Of a stretch of DNA of 64,000 bases, positions 14,419-23,158 are shown one piece after another; position 1 is the stretch's first letter; each line of letters begins with the position of its first letter. Both the position numbers and the translations under genes were made by a program. This stretch comes from Chitinophaga filiformis (lineage in GTDB: Bacteria > Bacteroidota > Bacteroidia > Chitinophagales > Chitinophagaceae). The stretch is taken from positions 62,001-126,000 of the forward strand of contig NZ_JAKIRP010000019.1 of NCBI RefSeq assembly GCF_021646545.1, read 5' to 3'. The notes below the pieces were generated by a model. That model was not told where the DNA came from and did not search any database. It was given only the letters and a program-made list of their open reading frames with translations.

Positions 14419-15846
14419 ATGTTAAAAACAGCCGAACATCTCTACCTCCAGATCGCCGACAAACTGGAACAACTCATCTCCAAAGATGTATTGAAGATCG
14501 GAGACAAACTCCCATCCGTCCGCACCATGAGCGAAGAACAAGGCGTGAGTATGAGCACCGCCTTCCAGGCCTACTACCACCTGGAAGCAAAAGGACTGAT
14601 AGAATCCCGCCCGAAATCAGGCTATTACGTCATCTTCAGCCCGCGGCGAATGCCGGAGATGCCCAAAGCCTGCGAAGCGGTAAAAAAGCCCTCGGAAGTG
14701 ACGCTGCATGAAATGATCACACAGGTATCCCAGGACATGAGCCTGCAGAATATCACCAGGCTCGCGTCAGCAGCACCACCGGAAGCATTATTGCCCGCAG
14801 CTAAAATTTCCAAAGCGCTGATACAGGCACTCCGCAAGTCGCCCAACGCCGGCATCGCCTATGAACCCGTACAAGGCAACCCAGACCTCCGCCGGCAAAT
14901 CGCCCGGAATTCTATCCTCTGGGGCGGCGCTATCAGCGAAGACGATATCGTGACCACCAACGGCTGCATGGACGCCCTGACACTCTGCCTCTCCGCAGTG
15001 ACACAGCCAGGCGATACCATCGCCCTGGAAAGCCCTGCATATTACGGCTCCCTGCAATTGGCAGAAAGCCTGGGATTAAAAGTGCTGGAAGTCCCCACGC
15101 ATCCTGGTACCGGCGTAGACCTGGAATACCTCGACAAAGCGATCCCGAAATTTAAAATCAAAGCCTGCCTCTTCGTGACCAATTTCACGAATCCGCTGGG
15201 CGCCTGCATGCCTGACTGCAACAAACAGGAACTCGTCAGATTGCTCGAAAAATATAACATCCCGCTCATCGAAGACGATATCTACGGCGACATGTACTTC
15301 GGTAAAGAACGCCCCGGCGTATGCCAGACATTCGACACTAACGGATTGGTACTGCTATGCAATTCATTCTCCAAATCACTCGCACCGGGATATCGCGTAG
15401 GATGGACGGTGCCAGGCAGATATAAAGAGAAAGTACTGAACCTGAAAAGACATCACTCTATATCCTCCCCATCGCTACCCAGCGCCGCTATCGCCTGCTT
15501 CCTGGAGAATGACAGGTATGAGCACCATCTCAGAGGCATGAGAAAGAACCTGCACACACAGTATATGCGCCACCTGCAGGCCATCAGGGAATACTTCCCG
15601 GAAGACTGCTGCGTATCACGCCCGCAGGGAGGCTTTGTGCTGTGGGTAGAACTACATCCTAAAGTGAATACTTACGAAATATACGAACAGGCCATAAAAC
15701 ATAAAGTGTCCTTCGCACCAGGCAGGATCTTCTCCCTGCAGGAACGCTATAACAACTGTATGCGGATCAGCTTCAGCAATCCCTGGAGTAAACAGATAGA
15801 TGAAGGTTTAAAGACATTAGGACGACTGATCAGAAAGATGTCGTAA
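14419..15846 (+). CDS. MocR-family GntR/aminotransferase regulator
   Basis: A chimeric regulator of about 475 residues. The N-terminal GntR winged helix (YLQIADKLEQLISKDVLKIG, LPSVRTMSEEQGVSMSTAFQ) is joined to a fold-type I aminotransferase-like domain. That domain has VTTNGCMDALTLCLSAVTQP, LIEDDIYGDMYFG and the PLP lysine in LCNSFSKSLAPGYRVGW. An upstream TTG in frame lies inside the -7 element, so the ATG at 14419 is chosen. No target gene is adjacent on this strand; it converges on the ABC exporter operon. Confidence 0.92.
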   Translation: MLKTAEHLYLQIADKLEQLISKDVLKIGDKLPSVRTMSEEQGVSMSTAFQAYYHLEAKGLIESRPKSGYYVIFSPRRMPEMPKACEAVKKPSEVTLHEMITQVSQDMSLQNITRLASAAPPEALLPAAKISKALIQALRKSPNAGIAYEPVQGNPDLRRQIARNSILWGGAISEDDIVTTNGCMDALTLCLSAVTQPGDTIALESPAYYGSLQLAESLGLKVLEVPTHPGTGVDLEYLDKAIPKFKIKACLFVTNFTNPLGACMPDCNKQELVRLLEKYNIPLIEDDIYGDMYFGKERPGVCQTFDTNGLVLLCNSFSKSLAPGYRVGWTVPGRYKEKVLNLKRHHSISSPSLPSAAIACFLENDRYEHHLRGMRKNLHTQYMRHLQAIREYFPEDCCVSRPQGGFVLWVELHPKVNTYEIYEQAIKHKVSFAPGRIFSLQERYNNCMRISFSNPWSKQIDEGLKTLGRLIRKMS

Positions 15847-15853
15847 ATAGTGA

Positions 15854-15877
15854 GGCCGGGATAAGACTATCCCGGCC
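15854..15877. terminator. Hairpin between convergent MocR gene and ABC exporter operon
   Basis: GGCCGGGATA pairs perfectly with TATCCCGGCC across AGAC, 10 bp after the MocR stop and 38 bp from the permease stop. There is no strong T-run, so bidirectional termination is likely but not certain. Confidence 0.6.
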
Positions 15878-15914
15878 ACCTGTTTAACCTACAACTGTAT
15901 ATACTGTATAAAAT

Positions 15915-17030
15915 TTATGCTGTTTTACGGTAGTTCCAGATGGCCCAGCCATTCAACCCCACGGCGAACGCTATCTCATACAGGAACTGCATTTTTATAT
16001 CGCTGAAATGACTGCCCTTCAGTACGATCATCCTCACCACATCAATGAAATGCGTAACCGGTGTCAGCTGCGCGATCATCTTCGCCCATGGCGGCATATT
16101 ATCCACCGAAACAAACAAGCCACTCATCAGCATGAAGATCATGATGAAGAAGAAAGCCACGAACATGGCCTGTAACTGATTATCGCTGTACGTGGAGATC
16201 AACAGACCAAACCCCAGCAACGCTACAAGATATATCGCCAGAAAACTGTATAACAACAACAGACTGCCCAGCGGAATCACGCCATACACAAACCTCGCCA
16301 GCAGCAATCCCAGCGTAAAATCCACCATACCGATCACCCAGAAAGGGATCATTTTTCCGACGATGAACTGCCATTTCTTAATAGGCGTTACATTGATCTG
16401 TTCAATAGTACCCACCTCCTTTTCCCTTACAATATTCAAGGCCGCAATAAAACCGCCTACCATCGTCACCAGTAATACCAGGATGCCCGGCACCATGTAG
16501 AGATGGTAGTTCATTTCCGGATTGAACCAGTTGGAATAAGTCACATCCACCGTGCCTGCCGCAGCAGTCTTCGCCGGTAACCATCTCATGCGGATCTCGT
16601 TGTTAAAATCACCCAGGATGGTGTTGAGATAAGCAGTGCCCAGTCCTGCTTTTGTACCGTTGATGGCATCGGCAGCAAGATAGACATCTGCCTTGTTCTC
16701 CCGCACGAGATCTGTTTCGAAATGTGCAGGGATCTCCAGGATGATATCTGCCTTTTCCCTTTCTATTTCATGCATAGCCGGCGCATAATCAGTATAATAG
16801 CCGGTGATGTGAAAATATCCGGAAGAAGCTATTTTCGTTACCATCTGCTGTGTATAGGTAGAATGATCCCTGTCTACCACCACCAGGTTGATATTCTTCA
16901 CATCAAAATTGGCCGCCAATGGCATGATCAGCAACTGGATCATCGGCATTATAAAGAGGATAGGTAAAAGCCCCTTATCGCGGAATATCTGCTTAAATTC
17001 CTTCTCAAGTAATAGTCGCAGTGTTCTCAT
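15915..17030 (-). CDS. ABC-2 type transporter permease (YbhR/YhhJ-like)
   Basis: A 371-residue inner-membrane permease: one N-terminal segment (GLLPILFIMPMIQLLIMPLA), a large periplasmic domain to about residue 175, then five hydrophobic segments, with the conserved NIVREKEVGTIEQINVTPIK loop. This is the layout of YbhR/YbhS subunits. Its start overlaps the stop of the other permease by 4 bp (17027-17030). It is last in the exporter operon and would pair with that permease as a heterodimer. Confidence 0.92.
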   Translation of the reverse strand: MRTLRLLLEKEFKQIFRDKGLLPILFIMPMIQLLIMPLAANFDVKNINLVVVDRDHSTYTQQMVTKIASSGYFHITGYYTDYAPAMHEIEREKADIILEIPAHFETDLVRENKADVYLAADAINGTKAGLGTAYLNTILGDFNNEIRMRWLPAKTAAAGTVDVTYSNWFNPEMNYHLYMVPGILVLLVTMVGGFIAALNIVREKEVGTIEQINVTPIKKWQFIVGKMIPFWVIGMVDFTLGLLLARFVYGVIPLGSLLLLYSFLAIYLVALLGFGLLISTYSDNQLQAMFVAFFFIMIFMLMSGLFVSVDNMPPWAKMIAQLTPVTHFIDVVRMIVLKGSHFSDIKMQFLYEIAFAVGLNGWAIWNYRKTA

Positions 17031-18133
17031 GACAGACGTGTTTTAAAGCTCTTAATACTGATCGTTAACAGCGCAGTGGTCATCCCTGCCAATACCAGCG
17101 TTTCTTTCCAGACCACCCCCATTCCCAGCCCTTTCAGCATGACAGCCTTAATGATCACATAGAACCATCGGGAAGGCACCAGGTTGGAGATGAGCTGCAA
17201 AGGCCATGGCATGTTCTCCAGCGGGAAGATAAAGCCGGTGAATAAGATGGTCGGCAACATCATACCCATCATAGATACCATCATCGCAATCTGCTGTGTT
17301 CGGGTAACACTGGAAATGAGCAGTCCAAGTGAAAGACAGCAGATGATGAACAAGGTACTTTCCAGGAACAGCAGTACGATATTTCCCCTGATAGGCATAT
17401 CCAATAGATATACGCTCAGCAGCAGAATAATGATGAGATCTATCAGCGATAATGCCAGATAAGGCACTGCTTTCGCTAATACTACATAGGTAGGCTTAAA
17501 GGGAGACACCAGCAATATTTCCATCGTCCCCATCTCCTTCTCCCGCACAATAGACACTGAGGTCAGTGTGGTACAAATGATCATCAGCACCAGGGCCATT
17601 ACACCGGGCACAAAGTTCATCGAACCATTCATCTCCGGATTGTACAGCATCCGCGTCACTGGCTCAATACGCATGGGAATATTGGCTGTCGGATTGATCT
17701 GCTGCTGATAATCGCCGATGATAGCAGTAAGGTAATTGGTCAGGGTCTTCGCCGTATTCGGATCAGCAGCATCTGCAATGATCTGTACCTGCGCGGTCTG
17801 TCCATGCAGCAGATCGTTACCGAAGCCTATGGGGAATACCACCGCACATTTAACCTTACCTTTTTTGAATGCCTTGTAAATGTCTGCATCAGATAATACA
17901 CTGGCGTTGATGTCAAAATATTTACTGGCGGCGATCATCGTTGTCAGCTTTTGTGAAGCGGCATCACCGGCATGATCTACCACGATGATCTCCGCGTTCT
18001 TTATTTCTGTTGTCAGCGCATAACCAAACAACAGGATCTGCATCACCGGCAATCCGAACAGGATCAGCAAGGTGCGCCTGTCCCGGAATACGTGGTAAAA
18101 TTCTTTTCTGACAAATACCATGAACTGTTTCAT
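17027..18133 (-). CDS. ABC-2 type transporter permease (YbhS-like)
   Basis: A 368-residue paralogue of the neighbouring permease with the same layout: TM1 (RTLLILFGLPVMQILLFGYA), periplasmic domain with NPEMNGSMNFVPGVMALVLM, and the loop SIVREKEMGTMEILLVSPFK. In E. coli the equivalent YbhS and YbhR work with the two-domain ATPase YbhF and adaptor YbhG. It starts 11 bp after the ATPase stop. Confidence 0.92.
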   Translation of the reverse strand: MKQFMVFVRKEFYHVFRDRRTLLILFGLPVMQILLFGYALTTEIKNAEIIVVDHAGDAASQKLTTMIAASKYFDINASVLSDADIYKAFKKGKVKCAVVFPIGFGNDLLHGQTAQVQIIADAADPNTAKTLTNYLTAIIGDYQQQINPTANIPMRIEPVTRMLYNPEMNGSMNFVPGVMALVLMIICTTLTSVSIVREKEMGTMEILLVSPFKPTYVVLAKAVPYLALSLIDLIIILLLSVYLLDMPIRGNIVLLFLESTLFIICCLSLGLLISSVTRTQQIAMMVSMMGMMLPTILFTGFIFPLENMPWPLQLISNLVPSRWFYVIIKAVMLKGLGMGVVWKETLVLAGMTTALLTISIKSFKTRLS

Positions 18134-18144
18134 GTATATATTGT

Positions 18145-18888
18145 TTAATCGGCTGAACGTTTTGCCGTTCTCGCCAGTGCATAAAATACTTCATTCATAG
18201 AGGTGGCATTAAACTGCTTCCTCAGATTGGCAGGCGTGTCCAGTGCATCAATGCGCCCATCCACCATCACCGAAATACGGTTACAGTATTCCGCTTCATC
18301 CATGTAGTGCGTGGTCACAAAAACAGTAATACCACTGGCGGCAGCATCGTATATCAGGTCCCAGAACTGCCGGCGGGTAACAGGATCTACACCGCCTGTC
18401 GGTTCATCGAGAAATACGATCCTGGGCTGATGAATAATAGCTACTGAGAATGCCAGCTTCTGCTTCCATCCCAACGGCAAACTACCCACCATCATTTTTG
18501 CTTCTTTCTCCAGGCCCAGTTTCGTGATCAGCTCATCTCCCTTTTCTTTCAGCTGCTTGTCCGACAAGCCATACACACCGCCATAAAACCGGATGTTCTC
18601 CTTTACGGTCAAACTCTCATATAAAGAGAATTTCTGGCTCATATAACCGATGTTACGTTTGATCTCTTCCTGTTGCTTGAACACGTTATAACCGGCTACA
18701 GCAGCCTCTCCGGAGGTTGGATAAGACAGACCACACAACATACGCATGGCAGTTGTTTTTCCCGCGCCGTTCGCACCCAGGAATCCGAAGATCTCCCCCT
18801 GATCAACGTCAAAAGATATGTGGTTCACCGCCACGAAATCGCCGAAACGTTTTGTCAGGTCTTTACAGACGATTGCCTTTTCACTCAT
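18145..18888 (-). CDS. ABC exporter ATP-binding protein, second subunit
   Basis: About 247 residues with Walker A (GFLGANGAGKTTAMRML), Q-loop GYMSQKFSLYESLTVKEN, a signature region reading VGSLPLGWKQKLAFSVAI (LPLGW in place of LSGG), Walker B RIVFLDEPTGGVDP and switch histidine in VTTHYMDEAEY. The ATG at 18888 overlaps the upstream ATPase stop as ATGAGTGA, so I prefer it to the longer frame from 18906. It corresponds to the C-terminal half of E. coli YbhF. Confidence 0.9.
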   Translation of the reverse strand: MSEKAIVCKDLTKRFGDFVAVNHISFDVDQGEIFGFLGANGAGKTTAMRMLCGLSYPTSGEAAVAGYNVFKQQEEIKRNIGYMSQKFSLYESLTVKENIRFYGGVYGLSDKQLKEKGDELITKLGLEKEAKMMVGSLPLGWKQKLAFSVAIIHQPRIVFLDEPTGGVDPVTRRQFWDLIYDAAASGITVFVTTHYMDEAEYCNRISVMVDGRIDALDTPANLRKQFNATSMNEVFYALARTAKRSAD

Positions 18889-19810
18889 GGATGCTGGTTT
18901 TAGCAATAAAACAGTCTTCTATATCTGGTGTGATCGCTTCAATGTGAACACCCTTGTGTCCTTTATTTTCCAGCCAGGATAACAATCCTGCCGGATGATC
19001 CTTCCCTTCTTCTTCGAACGACAGATGCAGTTTATCTCCCGCAGCATAACACTGCGCGATGCCTGCGTACTGCCTGGTGTCCTTCAACAGCAGATGTACC
19101 TTTGGCGCCATTAGCGCATGCAATTGACCCGGATATGCTTTGATGATATTGGCAGGCGTATCGATAGACAATATCTGCCCGGTCTGTATCAGCGCAATTC
19201 TCTCACAGAGACTGGCCTCGTCCATGTAGGGAGTAGACACTACGATCGTGATACCTTCCGTTTTCAGGCGTTGCAGCATCTCCCAGAATTCCTTGCGGGA
19301 TACAGCGTCTACACCTGTGGTAGGCTCATCGAGAAAAAGCACTTCCGGCCGGTGTATGAGTGCACAACAGAGCGCCAGCTTTTGCTTCATACCGCCCGAC
19401 AACTTCCCTGCACGCCTGTTTTTGAAAGGAGCTATCTGCTCATAAATATCTTTGATCAGCGCATAGTTGGTTTCCACCGTTGTACCAAATAGCGTGGCAA
19501 AAAAATGCAGGTTCTCTTCGATCGTCAGGTCCTGGTAGAGCGAAAACTTTCCCGGCATATAACCCACGCAGCTGCGGATCTCATGGTAATTCTTTACCAC
19601 ATCATATCCTGCCACAGTAGCGGTCCCTTTATCTGACAGCAGCAAGGTGGTGAGAATACGGAAGATGGTCGACTTGCCCGCACCATCAGGACCTATCAGC
19701 CCAAACAGCTCTCCCTTTTTTACAGAGAATGATATATCCTGTAAGGCAGGCGGTCCATCTTTGACGTACGATTTACTGACATGCTGCAGTATAACAGTGT
19801 CCATGATCAA
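18881..19810 (-). CDS. ABC exporter ATP-binding protein, first subunit
   Basis: A 309-residue ATPase with Walker A GLIGPDGAGKSTIFRIL, Q-loop GYMPGKFSLYQDLTIEEN, signature AGKLSGGMKQKLALCCAL and Walker B EVLFLDEPTTGVDAVSR. The switch position reads STPYMDEAS, with proline where histidine is normal, so its ATPase site may be degenerate. About 80 residues follow the nucleotide-binding domain. It corresponds to the N-terminal half of YbhF, encoded separately, and overlaps the adaptor gene by 4 bp. Confidence 0.9.
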   Translation of the reverse strand: MIMDTVILQHVSKSYVKDGPPALQDISFSVKKGELFGLIGPDGAGKSTIFRILTTLLLSDKGTATVAGYDVVKNYHEIRSCVGYMPGKFSLYQDLTIEENLHFFATLFGTTVETNYALIKDIYEQIAPFKNRRAGKLSGGMKQKLALCCALIHRPEVLFLDEPTTGVDAVSRKEFWEMLQRLKTEGITIVVSTPYMDEASLCERIALIQTGQILSIDTPANIIKAYPGQLHALMAPKVHLLLKDTRQYAGIAQCYAAGDKLHLSFEEEGKDHPAGLLSWLENKGHKGVHIEAITPDIEDCFIAKTSIHE

Positions 19811-20739
19811 TGGAATTGAGTGATGGCAAACATGCCGATTTTCAGATAACCATCATTGGGAACACGGATCTTGATAGCGTACACCAGATTGGCGCGTTCT
19901 TCCTTTGTCTGGATGGTCTTAGGCGTAAATTCCGACTTACTGGAAACATAAGAGATCACGCCAGGATAAGTCTTATAATTCTTCTCTCCTGCATCGATCA
20001 ATACCTTTACGGCCTGTCCCAGTTTGATCTCCGGCAGTTGGGCACCGGTGATGTATGCTTTCAGCAGCAGCGTATCCGTATCGGCTATCTTGTACAACGC
20101 TTTTCCTATTACCGCCATCTCGCCCTGCAGCGCGTATCTTGCCAGGACAGTACCTTTCACCGGATTGACAATCACACCTTTCCTGATCTCATCATCATAA
20201 CGTGCCAGTGATTTTTGCAATGGTGCCCTTTCACTCAGCACACTCCTGTTTTTGTCGGCAACACTGGTTTCATTTACTGTCAGCTGCTGGCGGGTGACGA
20301 TCAGTTGTTTCTCTAACTGGTCCACCTGTGCGTTGATATCATCCAGTTGCTTGGGTGTGGCAGCATCTGCCTTTACCAGGTTCACAGTACGCTGCTGTTC
20401 GTGCAGCAACTGTTTCAATTGTGATTCCTGTACCGCCAGTTGTTTACGTACCAGCGCCAGTTGCGGCTGCGCATCTGTTGTTTTTTCTCTTAAAGCGTTG
20501 ATAGTTGCCTCTGCCTGTTCCTTCTGTAAGGCCAGTCCGTTGACGTCTATCTGTCCTACTACTGCACCTTCGCGGAGGGTATCCCCTTCGTGTACGGTGA
20601 ATGACAGGAGCTGTCCGTTCTGTTGCGCAGACACGATCACTTCATCTGCTTCAAAGTTGCCCGAAGCATCTGCCTCGGTTTCGCTGCCTGAGCAGGCAGC
20701 CAGCAAACAAATGAGCACGGAAATAGATAAGTATTTCAT
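19807..20739 (-). CDS. HlyD/YbhG-type periplasmic adaptor lipoprotein
   Basis: A 310-residue membrane-fusion protein with a lipoprotein signal (SISVLICLLAACSGS; acylated Cys at about residue 16). It has a biotinyl-lipoyl half-motif (FTVHEGDTLREGAVVGQIDV), a long coiled-coil hairpin at about residues 75-175, the returning lipoyl half (GVIVNPVKGTVLARYALQGE) and a beta-barrel end. It bridges the ABC-2 permeases and TolC. It begins 19 bp after the TolC-like stop. Confidence 0.92.
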   Translation of the reverse strand: MKYLSISVLICLLAACSGSETEADASGNFEADEVIVSAQQNGQLLSFTVHEGDTLREGAVVGQIDVNGLALQKEQAEATINALREKTTDAQPQLALVRKQLAVQESQLKQLLHEQQRTVNLVKADAATPKQLDDINAQVDQLEKQLIVTRQQLTVNETSVADKNRSVLSERAPLQKSLARYDDEIRKGVIVNPVKGTVLARYALQGEMAVIGKALYKIADTDTLLLKAYITGAQLPEIKLGQAVKVLIDAGEKNYKTYPGVISYVSSKSEFTPKTIQTKEERANLVYAIKIRVPNDGYLKIGMFAITQFH

Positions 20740-20757
20740 ATATCAAACGACGATTTA

Positions 20758-21999
20758 TTAGTTACCGGATGTGTTTCTGTTATTGTATTGAACCTGCAGC
20801 AGCTGAATTTCGTGCAGGATGAGGTTTTGCCTGGCCTGGTTTTCCGCATTCACATGACTGATATAATCATGTGAGGTGATCACACCATTTTCCAGTTGTG
20901 CTACAGCCGCCTTTTTTACGGAAGTACGCAGGGCAATGATATCTTCATCCTGACGGATAAGATCACTGTACTGGGCTGCTTCTATCTGCTGACGCGTCAT
21001 AGTCAGCCGGGTGTCGAACAGGAAGGTCTCCTTACGCACTTCCACGTCCTGTTTGCTGATACGCAGCATCTGCCGGCTGTTCTTATTGGTATAAAGACTA
21101 CCCAATCCCCAGCTGAAGCGGATGCCTCCCAGGCCATAGAAGCCAAAATCGTTACTGACAAAGTTCAGCGTTGGCCTTCCGTAACTGCCCTGTACAAAAG
21201 CGCTGACCTTAGGCAGGTAACTCACCTTCAGCTGTTTTTCCTGCACATCATAACTGCGCTGCTGGTAGTCGTACAAGAGCAATTCAGGCCGGCGGATCTC
21301 TGCTGGCATTGTAGTAGGCGCGGGTCTGGTCAACCGCGTCTGATCGTCCAGCGGCTGATTGATGAACAGCGCCAGTACCTGCAAATAGCCCTGCCGGCTG
21401 GCCTTTAACTGAACGCGCAGCTGCTCGGTGTTCAGTAATTCCGCTTTCAGCTCGTCCAGGTTGCTGCGGAGCGCAGTGCCATTATTCACCGCTCCTTCTG
21501 TTTTATGTATTCCGCTCCGGATGTCTTCCATCCGCAACTCGTTTTGCCGCAGTTGCTCGTCTATAAGGAGAATGCCGAAAAAGAGCTGGCTCACCCTGTC
21601 CCTGATGTTGTACAGGTTTACCTCCAGTTGTTGCTGCTGAACAGCCGTATTGGCCTTACTCAGCTCCTTCTGATAGTGAATGTTCCCTCCGTCGAAGATG
21701 GTCTGCGTTACTTCCGCCTGTACCTTGTACTGGTCCTTACTTAATTGAGGAGCGCCGGGAAAGGGAAGTTCCACGACCTGCGACTGATAAGTAGCTTGTC
21801 CGGAGAAGTTGAGTTGCGGCAGATAGCCTTTAGCGGCGTTCGCCACGGTATAATTGCCAGTCCTGCTGATCAGCTCCCGCTGTTTAATAAGCGGGTAGTT
21901 CTTTTGCGCCAGCTGGTAACAATCCTCTAAAGTCAGGGGTGTTTGCGCTATGACGGGCGTTGTGCATAACAGCAGGGCCCATACGAGATACTTCATCAT
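20758..21999 (-). CDS. TolC-family outer-membrane efflux protein
   Basis: A 413-residue outer-membrane channel protein: signal peptide MMKYLVWALLLCTTPVIAQ, then the OEP start TPLTLEDCYQLAQKNYPLIK, two long alpha-helical repeats and barrel strands such as LPKVSAFVQGSYGRP and FYGLGGIRFSWG. It is the first gene of the exporter operon, downstream of the TetR operator at 22016-22031 and the tetR gene. The complete set (TolC, adaptor, two ATPases, two permeases) would form one envelope-spanning pump. Confidence 0.92.
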   Translation of the reverse strand: MMKYLVWALLLCTTPVIAQTPLTLEDCYQLAQKNYPLIKQRELISRTGNYTVANAAKGYLPQLNFSGQATYQSQVVELPFPGAPQLSKDQYKVQAEVTQTIFDGGNIHYQKELSKANTAVQQQQLEVNLYNIRDRVSQLFFGILLIDEQLRQNELRMEDIRSGIHKTEGAVNNGTALRSNLDELKAELLNTEQLRVQLKASRQGYLQVLALFINQPLDDQTRLTRPAPTTMPAEIRRPELLLYDYQQRSYDVQEKQLKVSYLPKVSAFVQGSYGRPTLNFVSNDFGFYGLGGIRFSWGLGSLYTNKNSRQMLRISKQDVEVRKETFLFDTRLTMTRQQIEAAQYSDLIRQDEDIIALRTSVKKAAVAQLENGVITSHDYISHVNAENQARQNLILHEIQLLQVQYNNRNTSGN

Positions 22000-22015
22000 T
22001 TGCTAACTATTTATT

Positions 22016-22031
22016 TTAACCATTTGGTTAA
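22016..22031. promoter_or_regulatory. TetR operator before the exporter operon
   Basis: TTAACCATTTGGTTAA, a 16-bp palindrome (one central mismatch) in the 52-bp gap between tetR and the tolC-like gene. It differs by one base from the copy in front of tetR. Confidence 0.8.
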
Positions 22032-22051
22032 TTACAGTTCAAAAAAAAGCC

Positions 22052-22660
22052 CTAAGGCTTTAACCAGGAAATTATAACATCTCCTACCAGTTTTTTACGT
22101 TCTTCTATCAGCATATCAAACTGTACATTGTCCTGCAGGAAAACGCCCTGTACAAGCGGCCGCGCTACAAAAGGAAAGATGCACATGGATACGATGTTCA
22201 GGAATAACTGCACCGGACTGACCTCCCTGATGATCCCTTTTTTCCCGGCCTCGACTATTTCCTTCATAAAAAGCATAATGTCGGGAAATGCAGGCTGAGA
22301 GCTGACCCTTTTCACCATCATCTCCGGCTGCTGATTTATTTCGTTCAGTACAAATATTGGCAGATACGGCGTTTCAGCGATGTTGGTGATATAATGCGCG
22401 ATCAGTGTTCTGATCTTCTCCTCCAGTGGCATTTCCTGATTCAGGATATTGCCCAACCTGCCCAACACTTTGGAAAAGGCTTCATTGAACACTATTTCAA
22501 ACAGCTTCTCCTTGCTCCGGTAGTAATAGTGCAGCATCGCCTTATTAATACCCGCTTCGTCTGCAATGTCCTGCATACGCGCGCCTGCCAGACCACGTTT
22601 TACAAAGATCTTTTTGGCTGCTTCTATGATCAATTCCTCTGTATTTCTTTCTTGTGCCAT
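22052..22660 (-). CDS. TetR-family repressor of the exporter operon
   Basis: A 202-residue TetR/AcrR protein: N-terminal HTH with TEELIIEAAKKIFVKRGLAG, MQDIADEAGINKAMLHYYYR and SKEKLFEIVFNE, then a helical ligand domain. It lies immediately upstream of the tolC-adaptor-ATPase-permease genes on the same strand. In E. coli the YbhGFSR exporter is likewise led by a TetR-type gene (cecR/ybiH), so the arrangement is parallel. Matched palindromes before this gene and before the tolC-like gene suggest repression of both. The ligand is unknown. Confidence 0.92.
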   Translation of the reverse strand: MAQERNTEELIIEAAKKIFVKRGLAGARMQDIADEAGINKAMLHYYYRSKEKLFEIVFNEAFSKVLGRLGNILNQEMPLEEKIRTLIAHYITNIAETPYLPIFVLNEINQQPEMMVKRVSSQPAFPDIMLFMKEIVEAGKKGIIREVSPVQLFLNIVSMCIFPFVARPLVQGVFLQDNVQFDMLIEERKKLVGDVIISWLKP

Positions 22661-22674
22661 TTAAACTACTTGAT

Positions 22675-22699
22675 TTAACCATCTGGTTAAACAAAGGTA
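22675..22699 (-). promoter_or_regulatory. tetR promoter and adjacent TetR operator
   Basis: On the minus strand the -7 element TACCTTTG (22692-22699) is followed after one base by the palindrome TTAACCAGATGGTTAA (22675-22690), so a bound dimer would sit over the transcription start. The tetR start is 15 bp further on. Confidence 0.8.
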
Positions 22700-22736
22700 A
22701 TGAGGGGATTTTAATCTACCAAAACAAAAATAAAAA

Positions 22737-23006
22737 TCAGCTGAGCTGTCCGAAAAAGGAAGAGAGATGCTTCATCATCTCCTTGTTAATGGTTAACTGC
22801 ACATTCCGGCCTGTCTTATCATATATGAGCAGCCCACTATCTACCAGAATCTTAATATGGTGAGACACAGTGGGTTGAGACAAACCAGTGAGTTCTGTAA
22901 TTTCACAGCACTGAATGGCGGACTGCCGGGACGCTGCCAGTATGATGGATAACCGGTGCTTATCAGCTATTGCGTTTGCTGCTTTCTCTATCGTAACTGC
23001 ATCCAT
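22737..23006 (-). CDS. Small ArsR-family regulator
   Basis: An 89-residue winged-helix protein: MDAVTIEKAANAIADKHRLS, SAIQCCEITELTGLSQPTVS (turn and recognition helix), HHIKILVDSGLLIYDKTGRN. The CCEITE segment carries adjacent cysteines near the helix where metal-responsive ArsR members bind ligands, but no full metal site is evident. The ATG at 23006 is preferred to a longer frame from 23099 because an AT palindrome lies directly upstream. It is divergent from the MocR-like gene; its own target is not clear. Confidence 0.85.
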   Translation of the reverse strand: MDAVTIEKAANAIADKHRLSIILAASRQSAIQCCEITELTGLSQPTVSHHIKILVDSGLLIYDKTGRNVQLTINKEMMKHLSSFFGQLS

Positions 23007-23011
23007 TCTGT

Positions 23012-23027
23012 AAAAATAGATATTTTT
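23012..23027. promoter_or_regulatory. Palindrome before the small ArsR gene
   Basis: AAAAATAGATATTTTT is a near-perfect 16-bp palindrome five bases upstream of the ATG at 23006, the usual place for an ArsR operator. Confidence 0.5.
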
Positions 23028-23158
23028 CAATGTCTGTAAAAAATTAGCAGGCGGCTTGTTAGCGGACTCATACTTATAACTATTTTTTTTCATTAACAAA
23101 AATTAACAACCGTCCGGGGCAACACCTGCGTATATGACAAAATACCTTATTGCCAGCC

